The notes under the pieces were generated by a model, which saw nothing but the letters and a program-made list of their open reading frames with translations, had not been told where the DNA came from and did not search any database. A program made the position numbers and the translations under genes. A stretch of 64,000 nt of DNA from Phycomyces blakesleeanus NRRL 1555(-). Taxonomy: Eukaryota > Mucoromycota > Mucoromycetes > Mucorales > Phycomycetaceae. Below, piece by piece: positions 32,629 through 43,734 of the stretch. The DNA is taken from positions 545,544-609,543 of the forward strand of contig NW_017265161.1 in the NCBI RefSeq assembly GCF_001638985.1, given 5' to 3'. The first letter of the stretch is position 1. The number at the start of each line of letters is the position of its first letter.

Positions 32629-33901
32629 TTATTTTGAAAAGCACCAATCTGGTAAAGTGACTGCCAAATTCTCGGGAATGCTTACTTCTTTCTCATAAGG
32701 GATGTGCTTTTTCAAGCTTTCTGAATTTTTCTTCAAACGGATAAGAGTAAGTTTATCAATAGTACTAATAAACGTCTGGAGCTAGTTTAAAGAATAAATA
32801 ATATTAATAAAGTATTATTATTTTCTTTAAAACATAAATAGATATTTAACATTATCTCATCAGTTCTCTAGCTGGGACGATATGCCCGCACTTTGTTATC
32901 TCCATCCAACTCGCCATCAGATATCACATCAATAGAACGAATATTTCTGCAATCATATTGATTCATGCCCTCATGAATAGCCTCTGTGTATGTCTGGTAC
33001 GTGATAATATGACGGTCAAGAAGCTACCAAAGAATATTATATTAAAATATTAAATCAATAGTAAATTAACTTTATTTTAAAACTTATGGTCTTCTTTCTG
33101 TTGCATCTTCTTCCAGCTTTATTTCTAGCCATAATCTTCTCTGCTGAGGTCCAGAAGACTCGCACTTGATTTTGGTAGTGATTCTTTATTATATTCATAA
33201 TGACACTCTTTGACACATTTGTGCAACATCTTTGAGATCTCAGGTACTTGAAGAGAGCCAGTGCAAGTGGCTTGTTGTACTTATTACCATACGTTCCAGT
33301 CATTGACCATGCTGATCTATTATTATTTTCAGCAACTTTGAGTGGGTCTGTGCTAACAAAGTTTGGTTTCTTGATATAACTATTGATAAGTTGCTATAAA
33401 AATAGTATTAGATATATTAATCAGTAATGTTATTATTATCAATTTACTTACAGAAATCAAGAGATGATGTTTTGCTTCAAGGTCAAGATCATCATCCATA
33501 GAAGAAGAAGAATCCACTGGTACAGCAGAAGGCATCACGGAATTTTGGCTGGTCATTGCCTTTTTAATTTTGGCATTTGCAGTCATGAGCTGAAGGACCA
33601 AGTTCTTCAAAAATTCATTTGTCTTGTTGGACAAATCCAGGCCATTCTTCAAATGAGTTATTGCATCAGTCATTCCTTTTGCATTTTCTTGCAAGGATTG
33701 CATCGACACATTGTTGGCTGCCAACAAGATAAGGACGTGATCCATTGGGGTAACAGCGACTTGAACTTCAGGGGCTGTGTCAACTGCTACTTCTGGAGTT
33801 AGTGTATCAATTGGAGCAACAATACCTGCAATTGTGCTATTAAGAACAGCATTCATGCGTAGGTTGGGTTGGTGGGGAGCAGTAGGAATACACTTTGTCA
33901 T
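32629..33901 (-). CDS. CACTA accessory protein (TNPA-like by position), copy B
   Basis: ATG at 33901. Exon 1 (to about 33450) has a Val/Pro-rich start and a long helical, probably coiled-coil part (NAKGMTDAITHLKNGLDLSN, KTNEFLKNLVLQLMTANAKI). Exon 2 (about 33390-33085) has VAENNNRSAWSMTGTYGNKY, VSKSVIMNIIKNHYQN and basic ARNKAGRRCNRKK. Exon 3 (about 33025-32865) has LLDRHIITYQTYTEAIHE, VISDGELDGD and YRPS, then a TAG before RTDE. Exon 4 ends NLAVTLPDWCFSK. Shared with copies A and D: exon count, heptads, A.N....W, basic tail, SDGE.D and RSDE/RTDE. The exon 3 TAG aligns with the Trp of copies A and D. Splice sites are approximate. Inferred to bind element ends. Confidence 0.5.
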
Positions 33902-34311
33902 TTTCTGTTAATAAAATAAATATTAATAATTTTCAACTAATATTGTACAATTCACTACACTCGTTATATCATATTTAAAATTCACATACTAGTAAAGAGG
34001 ATAAGCGGTGCAGATTAACTCTCTACCTTTCATTTGATATTTAAGCACATCTCTCAACTGCTTAATCCACATTTAGACAACTTCTTTTCTAACTCAATGA
34101 GGCACAAAGTAGTATTTCAAGATGATGGTGGTCATCTTCTTTTGGAGTATTACTTTTTACAGCCCACATTTTGTCAGGGTCAAACTGGATTTTAAGACAA
34201 GTCTTTTTTTTTCCTTTTTTTCTTTTAACAACATTTATTATTGATATTTTCTTCGTTTCTCTTTTGCTTATTTTTTACAATTTCACTTATAATTTTTTCT
34301 TTCTTTTATAG

Positions 34312-34860
34312 CTCAATACCAAATATGTGTCTCTTTGTTTGGCTATACTCTGTCTGATATATCAAGGTAAGATATAATTCTCTTACAGATCTTTGTTACT
34401 CATTATATTGTTTGTCTAGCCATTGCTACTCATTTCCATTGAGTCTCATCATCTCTTAATCAAACATGATGGTAAGTTTTTTTCTTAAAAAATTCAAATT
34501 ATTCGTTTGTCTTCCTCATAAATATATATTTATTTCTATTACGATTTATTAATTATGTCTGATATTATGCAGGAAGATGTATAATCAGTAATATTTGGTA
34601 AGTTAACTACAATATATTTAATAAATATGCCTTTACTACACACAATATTAATAATTATTCATTTTTAGAATATATCTCTATTCAAAGACTACTGGTATTG
34701 TCTTGATAATTCTGAAGAACATGTTTATATCAATTTTATGTCAAGTCTTCTCTGTCTTGTAAGTATTTATGAAGAAATTTCAATTTAAATCATTTGCTAA
34801 TTCTTCTTTTCTATTAATCATTTTTTAATAGCATTCCTGCTATTAAAGTATGTATTCCAT
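34312..34860 (+). other. Candidate micro-exons in CACTA B 3' region
   Basis: AG...GTAAG-bounded short segments (34312-34366, 34419-34472 and others to about 34860) lie where copy A has its micro-exon gene. I see no protein similarity to that gene, so coding status is unsure. Confidence 0.25.
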
Positions 34861-35112
34861 GTCTACTTCCAGAAGGCTTTAAATTATATATAGCAAGCAA
34901 GAAGTATTAGCAATTATAATAGCTATAGTATCAAAACTGTTGCGAAATTAGGATTTTTATCTAGAAAAGATTTTCCTGTCAAATAAACCAAAATTGAACA
35001 AAAAATGTATAATTCAATGTTTTTCTAAAAAAATAAATAAAAGTAAAATAAATAAACAAACCAAAGAGGCTTGTTTATAAAAATCTACCCATGCTTTGTT
35101 TCTCTTTTCCAT

Positions 35113-35285
35113 TATAAAAAAACCTAGTTTCATTGCTTTTGTATATATAAAAAACCTAGTTTCATCACTTTGAACATGTATAAAAAACCAACTATCATCA
35201 TTTCTTTATATTGTAAAAAACCTACAATCATCTCTTTGATAGTTTTTAAAGCATTTTTGCAGCCAATAAAAAAACCTGGTAAAAA
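35113..35285 (+). repeat. Subterminal repeat array in CACTA B
   Basis: Four to five units of about 33-36 bp with core AAAAAACCTAGTTTCATC (AAAAAACCTAGTTTCATT, AAAAAACCAACTATCATC and AAAAAACCTACAATCATC), lying 300-470 bp from the 3' terminus. Known: CACTA elements carry subterminal repeats bound by their own proteins. Binding here is inferred. Confidence 0.6.
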
Positions 35286-35580
35286 TAATAATATGGGACG
35301 CTAGCTCTTTATAGACCTCAAAATATAACACATAAAGAGATATACTCAATAGGAGTAAAGCGTAACTACAATATTTATTCAGTTTCCATAGTTTGCAGAC
35401 TGATAATCGTTCTACATTGGGTTTTCATGTACCCATTGTTATGATGATACGCATCAGCACCATAGATGATATCGTATCATTGCTCAAAATGATATATCAC
35501 AAAAATTGTGATGATATTGACTCAATCATCTACATTTTTGGTACATTTGATCCAGATGAAATTACCCTATTTTTCCAGTG

Positions 35581-36096
35581 CCAGAACGTTGCAGATGCAA
35601 CCAATGGCTTGCAAAGAAGTATCAGCTTGGGTGTTGGCAGAAGCATCCATTCTGCTCAAGTTGGTCTGAGCAGACAAAACCGGAGATTTGCCATTGAAGT
35701 GTTTGGAAGACATGGTGGTGTTTTTGTTATAGGGTGTAAAAGAAAAAGAGTTCACTGTAAAAAATGTTATATTTTTAGAAAAACAAAGAAAAACAAAGTG
35801 CAGACAAGAAGTATGGTGAGACTTTGTTTATTCATGAAAAAAGAGATCACCTTCTATTGCTATTTGCTATGTAAGTTTATATAGATGTTGCGTGTATATT
35901 TAGGATAATGATATGAGTATATCATGTGATGTCTGTTTTCTTATATCATAGATAATATATTGTTAAGTTATTACCCATGCTCTTGTTTGAGTGATTAGTG
36001 ATGTTGACTAAGGTGTGTGACCTTGTTATTGGTATATTCTTTATTTAATGATAGTGTGAGAAATAATGTATAATTTATACTGGTCGCTTATTTAAT
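35581..36096 (+). other. Unassigned sequence right of CACTA B
   Basis: An open frame from 35393 to 35884 crosses the element's end, reading TFDPDEITLFFQCQNVADAT, SISLGVGRSIHSAQVGLSRQ. It may be a chimeric ORF or accidental. No family recognised. The rest is AT-rich. Confidence 0.3.
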
Positions 36097-36528
36097 ATGT
36101 CTTTGTCTTATTGTTTGTGCGCTCTATTTGAATCCATGATTATGTTGGATACAACAGTCAGCAATGAGATCAGTTCTCAGAGAGAGGTCGTTGTCCAAAG
36201 CAATAGTGAAAGCAGCACCTCCGAGCACTCTGACGCCAGTGCGTACAGTGGCAAAAGACAGTCTAAATTCTTTGGCAAAATTGTGAAGAACATGGCAAAA
36301 AGATCAGTTAAGAGCATAGAGGATATTGGGCATGGTATAAAAGAGTTTAATGATGCCCAGATATCGCTCTTAGAATCAAAGTATGAGGAAGAGCTCAAGA
36401 ACCTGAAGGAGAAAATGCAAAAAGAGTTTCAATGCAAGCAGCAGGTAAAAAGAGTGATCCTTATGGCAAAAATATTTGACTGGTCTGAGGAGAAGACTAA
36501 GAATGAATTAGAAGAGGTATATAATTAA
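36097..36528 (+). CDS. Hypothetical coiled-coil protein next to the HARBI1-like element
   Basis: 143 codons from ATG 36097, possibly the last exon of a longer gene. Ser/Glu-rich N-terminus (SNSESSTSEHSDASAYSGKR), then basic KFFGKIVKNMAKRSVKS and a charged helix, ISLLESKYEEELKNLKEKMQ, likely a coiled coil. Convergent with the HARBI1-like transposase that starts at about 38000. Harbinger-type elements usually carry a second DNA-binding protein gene, but no Myb/SANT signature is visible, so that role is only a guess. Confidence 0.4.
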   Translation: MSLSYCLCALFESMIMLDTTVSNEISSQREVVVQSNSESSTSEHSDASAYSGKRQSKFFGKIVKNMAKRSVKSIEDIGHGIKEFNDAQISLLESKYEEELKNLKEKMQKEFQCKQQVKRVILMAKIFDWSEEKTKNELEEVYN

Positions 36529-36877
36529 TACCTTAATTAATAAATTGTATTTCTTCTATTTATACTATGCATTTAATTTATATATATATTTATATACAAA
36601 TTCTCAGAACTAATATTATTTTATTTAAAAAAATGTAAATGCATGTAGACTATATAAAAATACTATCATTAAAGCAGACAAAATTGATCTTCTACTTACG
36701 TCTTCAAAATAGTTCAGTAATAAAATATTAAAGAAAGAGAAGAGCATAAATAATAACAAAATATCTATTTACTTACAGCTGTCAAATGCCAAAAAGTGAG
36801 ATCTATCTAATAGATATAAAAGCTAATATGTCTGTTTTTTTAATGTATTTAGAATGATCAAAGTTTATTTTCTTTAT

Positions 36878-38000
36878 TCAAGAAGATTTATTCTTCTCTT
36901 TTGACATTACAACATGTTGTGTCTGGATCCATCTTGTATTTCCGTCTATAATCTGGGATCCATCTACTACACCAGACTCCTCTGAATATTCTGTCTTCCG
37001 CAGGCGTGCAACTTCAGATTTCTCTCTATCTTCCCATCGACGTTTGGCTTTCTGAGACCATTTGTCATCATCTTGACATATCAGAAAATTGTTCAAGACT
37101 ACGCAAACCCAAATTTATGCATTAACCTTTACAATGTCTTTCTTTCTTTTTATCCTTACAGGGATTGATTTGAGATAGTAGAATCTCTCTTTCAAGATTC
37201 CAAATGCATGCTCAATTTTTACTTGCATGCTTGAGATCTTGGTGTTGAACTCTTGGTCTGCTAATGAGAGTTCACTGTTTCTTGGCTTCTTTTTAATTGG
37301 AACAATATAGTTTGTAGCCTTGTACCCCACGTCTGCCAACACGTACTCGTCATCAGAAAAGAATTGCTCTGGGAATTTTCCAAGCTCACACTCAGACAAA
37401 GTACACATATCATGCGAACTTCCAAAGAAACCGGTTGACATGTATCAGATTATGTATCTATGATCACACACTGCGACATTGTTTACACAGTAAGCAGATC
37501 TGTGACTGAAAAACTGCTCTGGCTTCCATGATAGTGCTTTTGCCAACTTAAATAAGCATCCATCAAGATATCTAACAAGGTTTGGAAATCCTAATAGATA
37601 TTCATTTGCTCGTTTTATCTCTGCTTTCTCAGATTTGGTTGGCCAATAAATGAATTTGTGCTCCAAAGAGAGAATTACTTTAAAGAATCTGATTGTTATA
37701 TTCTCGATAGAGCCCTCTATTTGTTTTTATTGTAGGAAACAGATGAATAAATTTGCTTTTGTATATGTGGGTAAACAGTTATAGAATATTATTCTGAGTC
37801 ACTTACTTCCTATTCCAGAATGTCTTGCCAAATGGTCACTTGACAAAGAATTACCATTTGATCCTAATCGGTCAAGAACAATGGAAATCTGTAGTCTAAC
37901 ATCGATCGAGTAAAATCCTGACAATTGTTGGTAAAGTTCATGGATTTTTACAAGATCATACAGCTTATAAAAAGAGCTCTTCCTCACAAGCAATGCCATT
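36878..38000 (-). pseudogene. HARBI1-like (DDE_Tnp_4) transposase
   Basis: The N-terminal block (37999-37799) includes LQISIVLDRLGSNGNSLSSD, a helix-turn-helix region typical of HARBI1-type nucleases. After an intron of about 100 bp comes FIYWPTKSEKAEIKRANEYL, then the catalytic core: YLDGCLFKLA (Asp 1), FGSSHDMCTL (Asp 2), VLADVGYKATNYIVPIKKK and KIEHAFGILKERF (Glu). The tail 37096-36878 is basic (WSQKAKRRWEDREKSEVARL). Breaks: a TGA between RYII and YMST near 37442, and a TAA near 37113. It is a different lineage from the PIF/Harbinger at 47066-49742. Probably inactive. Confidence 0.75.
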
Positions 38001-38050
38001 AGAGTCAGATAACATCTTGATCATCTTCTTCAGTGTGTGTTGAGTGATAG

Positions 38051-38555
38051 CTGCAGATGCACCAAAAGTTGATTTTGCAAGTATATTTATTAGAGTATGC
38101 GGCATTTTTTTAAGATAATAAGTAAAAGAGTAATATATTTCTCACTTTTATATATGCTAGTATTTAATTATAGCAAGTATATATGCTTTAAATTGTCATT
38201 TGCTATTTAAGTGTAATGCAACCAGAAGGGATGCATGATATTATCATGCAAGTAGCATCAGACAAAAACTGGCCAATCATAGTCATTGATTAATTTTGCC
38301 CTTTTTTTGCTCTTTTTTTGAACTTTTAGTCTGTCCACACCAACTATTCAAAACATATTGGATCAATTGTCTTTCACTTATATCTTTTGACAAAAACATG
38401 GTATTAAATATAAAATAATTATTTTTTTAATAATCTTAAAAAAAAATTCAAAGTACTTTTTAATACTGCTTTTTTTTGTTTGACCCAGATATAATAAAGT
38501 TTGACTATCCAGGTGACTGCTCTCAGTTTTGAGATTTTAAAGGTTTTCACAGTCA
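38051..38555. other. AT-rich flank, no gene recognised
   Basis: Nothing supported. A short LTR-like TTGACCCAGATATAATAAAGTT occurs near 38480. Confidence 0.35.
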
Positions 38556-38920
38556 TGTCAGAGTTGACATCGATAACCAAAATTGGGATTTATAAGCAAC
38601 CAGTAATAGTTGACTTTTTAGGATAAAAGATCTTGACTTTGCTAATTGGTCTTTCACATATGTTTTAGATGTTTAAGACGGTGAATATACTTGTAGAAGA
38701 TATTACTAGACAACAAGCATCTAAGACATATTATTGTAGCTATTCTTTTAGCCAGAAATCAATTATCATTTTGTATAAATAGACAAGAAATACATTTAAT
38801 AAAAAGACATCTTTATTCTTATCTAAAAACTATTCCTAAAAACTTAATGATTCCCAGTGGTATTGATTCTGCGACTTAGTTATAAGTGCCAGAAAAGAAA
38901 TGTCAGATCAGGACTTGACA
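38556..38920 (+). mobile_element. Solo LTR alpha beside tRNA-Thr (365 bp)
   Basis: TGTCAGAGTTGACATC...GGACTTGACA. High similarity to the copies at 20466-20827 (reversed) and 49949-50266. TATA-like TATAAATAG and AATAAAAAG motifs. Ends 50 bp from the tRNA-Thr 3' end. Confidence 0.8.
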
Positions 38921-38970
38921 ATAATAATATTATAACAAAATAATACTTCTTTTCAAAAAAAACTACTTAT

Positions 38971-39043
38971 TGCCTTCTGCCAGAATTGAACTGGCGACCT
39001 TCTGCTTACTAGGCAGACGCTCTGCCAACTGAGCCAAGAAGGC
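38971..39043 (-). tRNA. tRNA-Thr (AGT)
   Basis: Acceptor GCCTTCT pairs with AGAAGGC perfectly, anticodon loop CTAGTAA gives AGT, T-arm CCAGTTCAATTCTGG. A box TTGGCTCAGTTGG. No intron and no CCA. LINE copies are inserted at its 5' end. Confidence 0.95.
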
Positions 39044-39044
39044 A
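39029..39044. repeat. LINE target duplication, tRNA-side copy (tRNA-Thr)
   Basis: CTGAGCCAAGAAGGCA, tRNA positions 15 to -1. Repeated at 39671-39686. Confidence 0.9.
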
Positions 39045-39670
39045 TGGTTGCCAGGCAAACCAAAAAAATGTCCTTGTGGATCAAATCACACCTCACGCCG
39101 CCATTTGTTGAATTGCCCACTTGTTCCTGCAACACTATTTGAACAGTTGCCTCAATCTGACCATGACCAGATACACAGAATTGATTTTGCCATCACATCC
39201 TTACCTTTGTCATCTCAAGAACCGCGACCTGCATACTGGATACCACTGATGACTATTCTCTGGCACATGGATGTTATATGTAATCCTGATGGTGACTATT
39301 CACATGAGACTGAACATGGTGCTCTTTGGATATAATTTAGAATTTTTCTTTTCTTTCATAGCTCTCCACTTTTCATTGTTCTTTACTCTCTTTATCTCTC
39401 TTCTATCTCTTTTGTTCTTTGCTGTCTGAAAAGTTCTTTGTTCTGCAATTCTGTCTCCTCCCTTTCACTGTTACAACTATTTTCACAGCTGCAAAGTGGA
39501 GAGCAGGTTCAGCCATTGAAGCTAGTATGATTTGATCTTCTCTTTTCCCTCTCTTTTTTTTGTCTTTTGTGATCCCTTGGGACTTTTTTATATCTTTTTT
39601 TTGTACTTTGGAGGCTATATGATCTATAGATCGCCAGCAATATCTCCTTTAATAAAATATAATCTTTAAC
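39045..39670 (+). mobile_element. 5'-truncated LINE copy L2a at tRNA-Thr
   Basis: 626 bp starting in the ORF2 C-terminus (CCAGGCAAACC; zinc knuckle CPCGSNHTSRRHLLNCP) and running to the standard 3' end AATCTTTAAC. Flanked by the 16-bp tRNA duplication. 5' truncation is typical of incomplete target-primed reverse transcription. Over 90% identical to the end of L1a. Confidence 0.93.
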
Positions 39671-39686
39671 CTGAGCCAAGAAGGCA
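39671..39686. repeat. LINE target duplication, distal copy (tRNA-Thr)
   Basis: CTGAGCCAAGAAGGCA, identical to 39029-39044. Left flank of the next LINE. Confidence 0.9.
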
Positions 39687-39920
39687 AGGCTCTTTCGCTT
39701 AAGCATTTTATTTGCCTGGTTCCACAATTTTATTTTTGACGAATCCACATATAAAGTGTATCCATCCATCAACATCTTTACGCAAAATGATCCATCCATC
39801 ACGAAAAACATACCCCCATTGCCAAAAGTAGTGCAGTCCTTGTCCTTGGTATCTCAGCTGTCAGCAAAAAAAAATTCAGCTCAATCAGACAACATCATGC
39901 CATCTGCATTCTCAATCCCA

Positions 39921-40826
39921 ATGGCCAATTTGCAAATCGGCAACATGCAGGGATTACCAACCGAGCTTACCTCATTCCTGACGACATTGCAGGCACAAAT
40001 CATGAATGTGCAAAACAGAACCGACCAGTTGGAGCGACTTGCAGCAGAGAATGCAAGACTAACCACTGAATTAGACTATGCTAGAACAACAATTGCTAAT
40101 CTGCAGAAGCAATTAGGATCTCAGAGTGCACCTGAAAAAAACTTTTCAGAAATTTCACTTTCGAACTCAGCCGGCGTGGTAGATCCTCATATCAACAACA
40201 AAGAATCAGGTCTGGAAGCCTCCACTTGGGCTAGTAAAGCCAGTGTTTCTCTTCCTGCAATTGCACCAAAAGTGCCTACTGTTCCCTCTGCTCGCCGAAT
40301 TGCAGCTTCTGTCCGTATGTTTGCTCTTCCCTCTGGTCCTTCGGGTTATGAATATGTTTATATTCCAAGATCAAGACGCCTTAAGCACAAAGAAGTCCGT
40401 TCCTCTCTCCGCACTCTTGGTGTGGATTCTTCTCGACTTTTGGACATTAACTTCCCAGCCAGAGGTGTCATTGGCATCCTTGTTCATGTCCAGTATGCTG
40501 ATACATTTAAGGCCAAACTGACAACTGCTTCCGTTGAGATTTTGGACGCATTTGATCCACTTGACCCTGATAATGTTGCTGATCCCAAGTATGCATCTCT
40601 GTCCACTCATGAACTTGCCAACACTGCTGCCATGCTTCACTATGATAGATGTCTTCAGGCCCTCCAGTTCTTGCGCCCTCATGTTGCTATCCCAGTTGGT
40701 CACTTCTTTTGTGAGGAAGGGTGGATCAGTGAAGATGAAATACCCACATGCATCACTCTTACCAATGCCACTGGTGGGTCATTGTTCAAATGTCAGTGCA
40801 GCTCATCAGTCACTATGTCTGAATGA
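39921..40826 (+). CDS. LINE L2b ORF1, intact
   Basis: Open from MANLQIGNMQGLPTELTSFL to MSE-TGA (302 codons; the frame also stays open upstream to 39756). Coiled coil at about residues 30-75 (RTDQLERLAAENARLTTELD). Then a Ser/Ala-rich linker and a conserved domain (GYEYVYIPRSRRLKHKEVRS, ARGVIGILVHVQYADTFKAK) probably for RNA binding. Ends by ATGA overlap with ORF2. It serves as reference for the frameshift in the L1a copy. Confidence 0.8.
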   Translation: MANLQIGNMQGLPTELTSFLTTLQAQIMNVQNRTDQLERLAAENARLTTELDYARTTIANLQKQLGSQSAPEKNFSEISLSNSAGVVDPHINNKESGLEASTWASKASVSLPAIAPKVPTVPSARRIAASVRMFALPSGPSGYEYVYIPRSRRLKHKEVRSSLRTLGVDSSRLLDINFPARGVIGILVHVQYADTFKAKLTTASVEILDAFDPLDPDNVADPKYASLSTHELANTAAMLHYDRCLQALQFLRPHVAIPVGHFFCEEGWISEDEIPTCITLTNATGGSLFKCQCSSSVTMSE

Positions 40827-43734
40827 GTAATCTCAATATCGGATTATGGAATGCCAATGGCCTGCAACCCAGAGCCATTCATGATACCCTTCAACACTGT
40901 CAATCCTTACATATGCTCTTCATTACAGAAACATGGCTTCTCTCTCCCTCACATCTTCCCACATCATGGTCACAAATCCACTTGTATGGTTCTCCTGTAG
41001 CTGGCACCTATAGGGGCTCTATGGGTGTTTCTGTTCTCATATCACCTCACTGTCCTTATGCTGTCACTCAAATACCTATGCCCTCCAAATATGCTCTGGC
41101 TGTCAAAATTGGCTCACTCAGAATTGTATGCTTATATCTTCCACCAAATATGCCCACTCATGATGTCCTACATGTACTCTCTTCCATTCCTTTAACACAT
41201 GATACCATTCTTTGTGGAGACTTCAATGCAAGACTTGGCTCTGTTACTGGTGACTATGCATCAAATTCTCGTGGACTGGCACTATGTTCTTGGATAGAAG
41301 AGAGATCTCTATCAGTTGTAAATGCAGATCTTGCACCTTGCATACCAACATATATTTCTTTCCGCAACAATTATGAAATCAGCAGTATTATTGACCTCTT
41401 TATAACTAATATGCCACTCATCAATCCTTCTCTTCATATTGCTACTGACTTGTCTCTTGGATCAGATCATTGCCTTTTATCACTTTCCTTTACCTATGAT
41501 CTACAGCACTCTACCAATATGCCACCACCATTACGCAAGACATGGAACCTCTCACGCCTTAATGAACCTGATGTCCATGCTCTTTATGCTCATACCTTCA
41601 ATCAAAACTCGACCTCCCTACTTTCTACCTTGCAAGACATTGTACAGAATCCACCACTCACTAGACCCAACATTGATGCTATCACTGATGAGTTCAATTC
41701 ACTCATTTATGACTCATTAAATAGCTCAATTGGACATCGACCCTCTCGCCCAAATCATTGGAAATCCTTCTGGAATGTAGCTTTGCAAACAGCAGCAGAT
41801 CGTCGTAACCAATGTTACAAAAAATGGCGCCTAGCAATAGGTATTGACAAAGTTGTTTGGTGGACTAAACACAAGCATGCACAGGCCGAATTCCAATCTC
41901 ACGTCCAGCAAGCAAAACGTCAGTCTTGGCATGTCTTTTGTCAGTCTATGGAACGTGACTTCAGCAAAGCAACATCAAAGATAAAGCAGTTAAAACGCCG
42001 TAGACAGCCACAACATACTTTCCAGCATAATAATGGACCAGCCGTAGCAGCAGCAACAATGTGTGACTATTTGGCAACAGTATATAGTGGACATATACTT
42101 CCAGCAACCCGACCACCAGCACCAATGACCACTTGTAACAGTGTGCCTTTTGCCTCTGATGACTCTCCATTTAACTCATCAATTGTGGAGGAATTCATGC
42201 AATTTATGCCTAACCGCAAAGCACCAGGGCCTGATCATATCAGAGCTGAAATACTAAAACCTATCAAATCACTTATCTCATCTGTTCTTGCTTTGTTATT
42301 TACAGTTTGCTGGCAATGGTCATATGTCCCAAGTCTTTGGCGCCAAGCACAAGTTTTCCCCATATTCAAGAAGGGTAGTCCAACAGACCCAGCTAACTAC
42401 TGGCCAATCTCCTTGACTTCTGTACTGCGTAAGCTTTTTGAAATGTGTATAGCCCCCCAGTTGCACAAGTACTCTCCTCCATTAGATGTGGCTCAAGGTG
42501 GTTTTCGTCCTTGCTGTGATGCTTTGGATCAAGTTCTCTGTCTCCATGATCTGATGAAAGCCTATTATCACCATCATAAGCACTATCCTGTTGTTGCATT
42601 TCTAGATATTAAGGCTGTCTATGATACAGTAGATCAACGAATCATCTGGCATGCTTTACAATAACGTTGCACTCTGCCGGCCCTTTTGGGTCTCTTTATT
42701 AACATGTTTAACAATGTCTTTATCTCTGTCCTTCTGGATAACTTTTCTTCACACTCGTTCTCACCTGCCACTGGGGCTCTCCAAGATTCTGTCCTCAGTC
42801 TACATCTTTATTCAATATATATCAACTCTCTGCCCCCATTGCTCTGCACAGTTACCCAATCCCACACTACAACACATGTTCCATCACTCTCTCCTACCTC
42901 ATTGGATGCATATAATGCTCTTCTTGCTCCTTCAAGTGTGGATGGCTTTGAACATATTCATTTCTCAACACCCATCAATTCTCTGCTCTTTGCCGACGAT
43001 GTAGCTATTTTTGGTTCTCTTTCAGACGTTCAGGCCATGCTAGACCTTGCTGCAGACCACTCTCTTACTCTTGGATATCGATGGAGCCCCACCAAATGTG
43101 AAGTTATATATCCCAAAACACGTGCAAGCTTGCCAGTTCCTCTTCTTCTATATGGTCAAGTTCTCTCTGCCACTGACCAGTTCATTTATCTGGGTGTTCC
43201 TTTTGCCAATAAGGGCATTTCTTCCAAGTCTATTACCACTCATAGACGTTCTGGTACACTTGCTACAATGGCAACCCTAAACTCTGTTGGTGCTTGTTGT
43301 TCTGCTTTTTCTCTGCTACTCAGTTCACGACTGTATAAGACTTTTGTTTGCCCAAAGTTTGAATATGGTGTAGCTATTTTCACTCTGCTGAAGCAAGATA
43401 TTAAAGTTCTGGAGTCCATTCAAGATAAGTGTCTTCGCATGATTGTTGGGGGGCATGCCACGTCCTCCACAATTGTGTTAAAGCATATCTGCAATCTACC
43501 AAGTATGAAGTTCCGTGCCAATGCTCTTATTAGCAAGTTCTGTATAAGATCACGCTTTTTGCCAGCCCAGTGCCTCCTGTCTCTTTTGCACCATCATCAT
43601 ATTATCTACTCTTCACTAGTCTCCTTGAGAAAAACTCATCTTCTGTCCAATCTCCCTCCAACACTCAAACTTCGAAGCCCTAGTTCCATAAAAAATCATT
43701 TTGAAAGCATTAGAGAAGCTGGATTTGCAATCTT
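40823..43734 (+). pseudogene. LINE L2b ORF2, one nonsense codon and lost 3' end
   Basis: Same domains as L1a ORF2. A TAA at 42662-42664 replaces the CAA (Gln) of L1a, and the same frame then continues through LLFADDVAIFG to FAIF, where CACTA F begins. Other losses: GGFRPCC for GFRPRR and LQDSVLS for LQGSVLS in conserved reverse-transcriptase motifs. The zinc knuckle is missing. Confidence 0.9.

Larger units (their letters stand above)
28807..35580 (+). mobile_element. CACTA-type DNA transposon, copy B, complete ends
   Basis: 6.77 kb with perfect 20-bp terminal inverted repeats: CACTGGAAAAATAGGGTAAT at 28807-28826 and its complement at 35561-35580. It carries the transposase gene (29390-32406), the convergent accessory gene (32629-33901), candidate micro-exons and a subterminal repeat array. 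It interrupts LINE L1b. The right flank is not LINE, and no 3-bp target duplication is seen (GGA left, CCA right), so the far side was rearranged. Confidence 0.9.
39687..43734 (+). mobile_element. LINE L2b, tandem copy at tRNA-Thr, 3'-truncated by CACTA F
   Basis: Same 5' end as L1a (GCTCTTTCGCTTAAGCATTT), intact ORF1, ORF2 with one stop. It is cut at 43734 inside ORF2, where CACTGCAAAATGAGGG starts. Confidence 0.93.
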
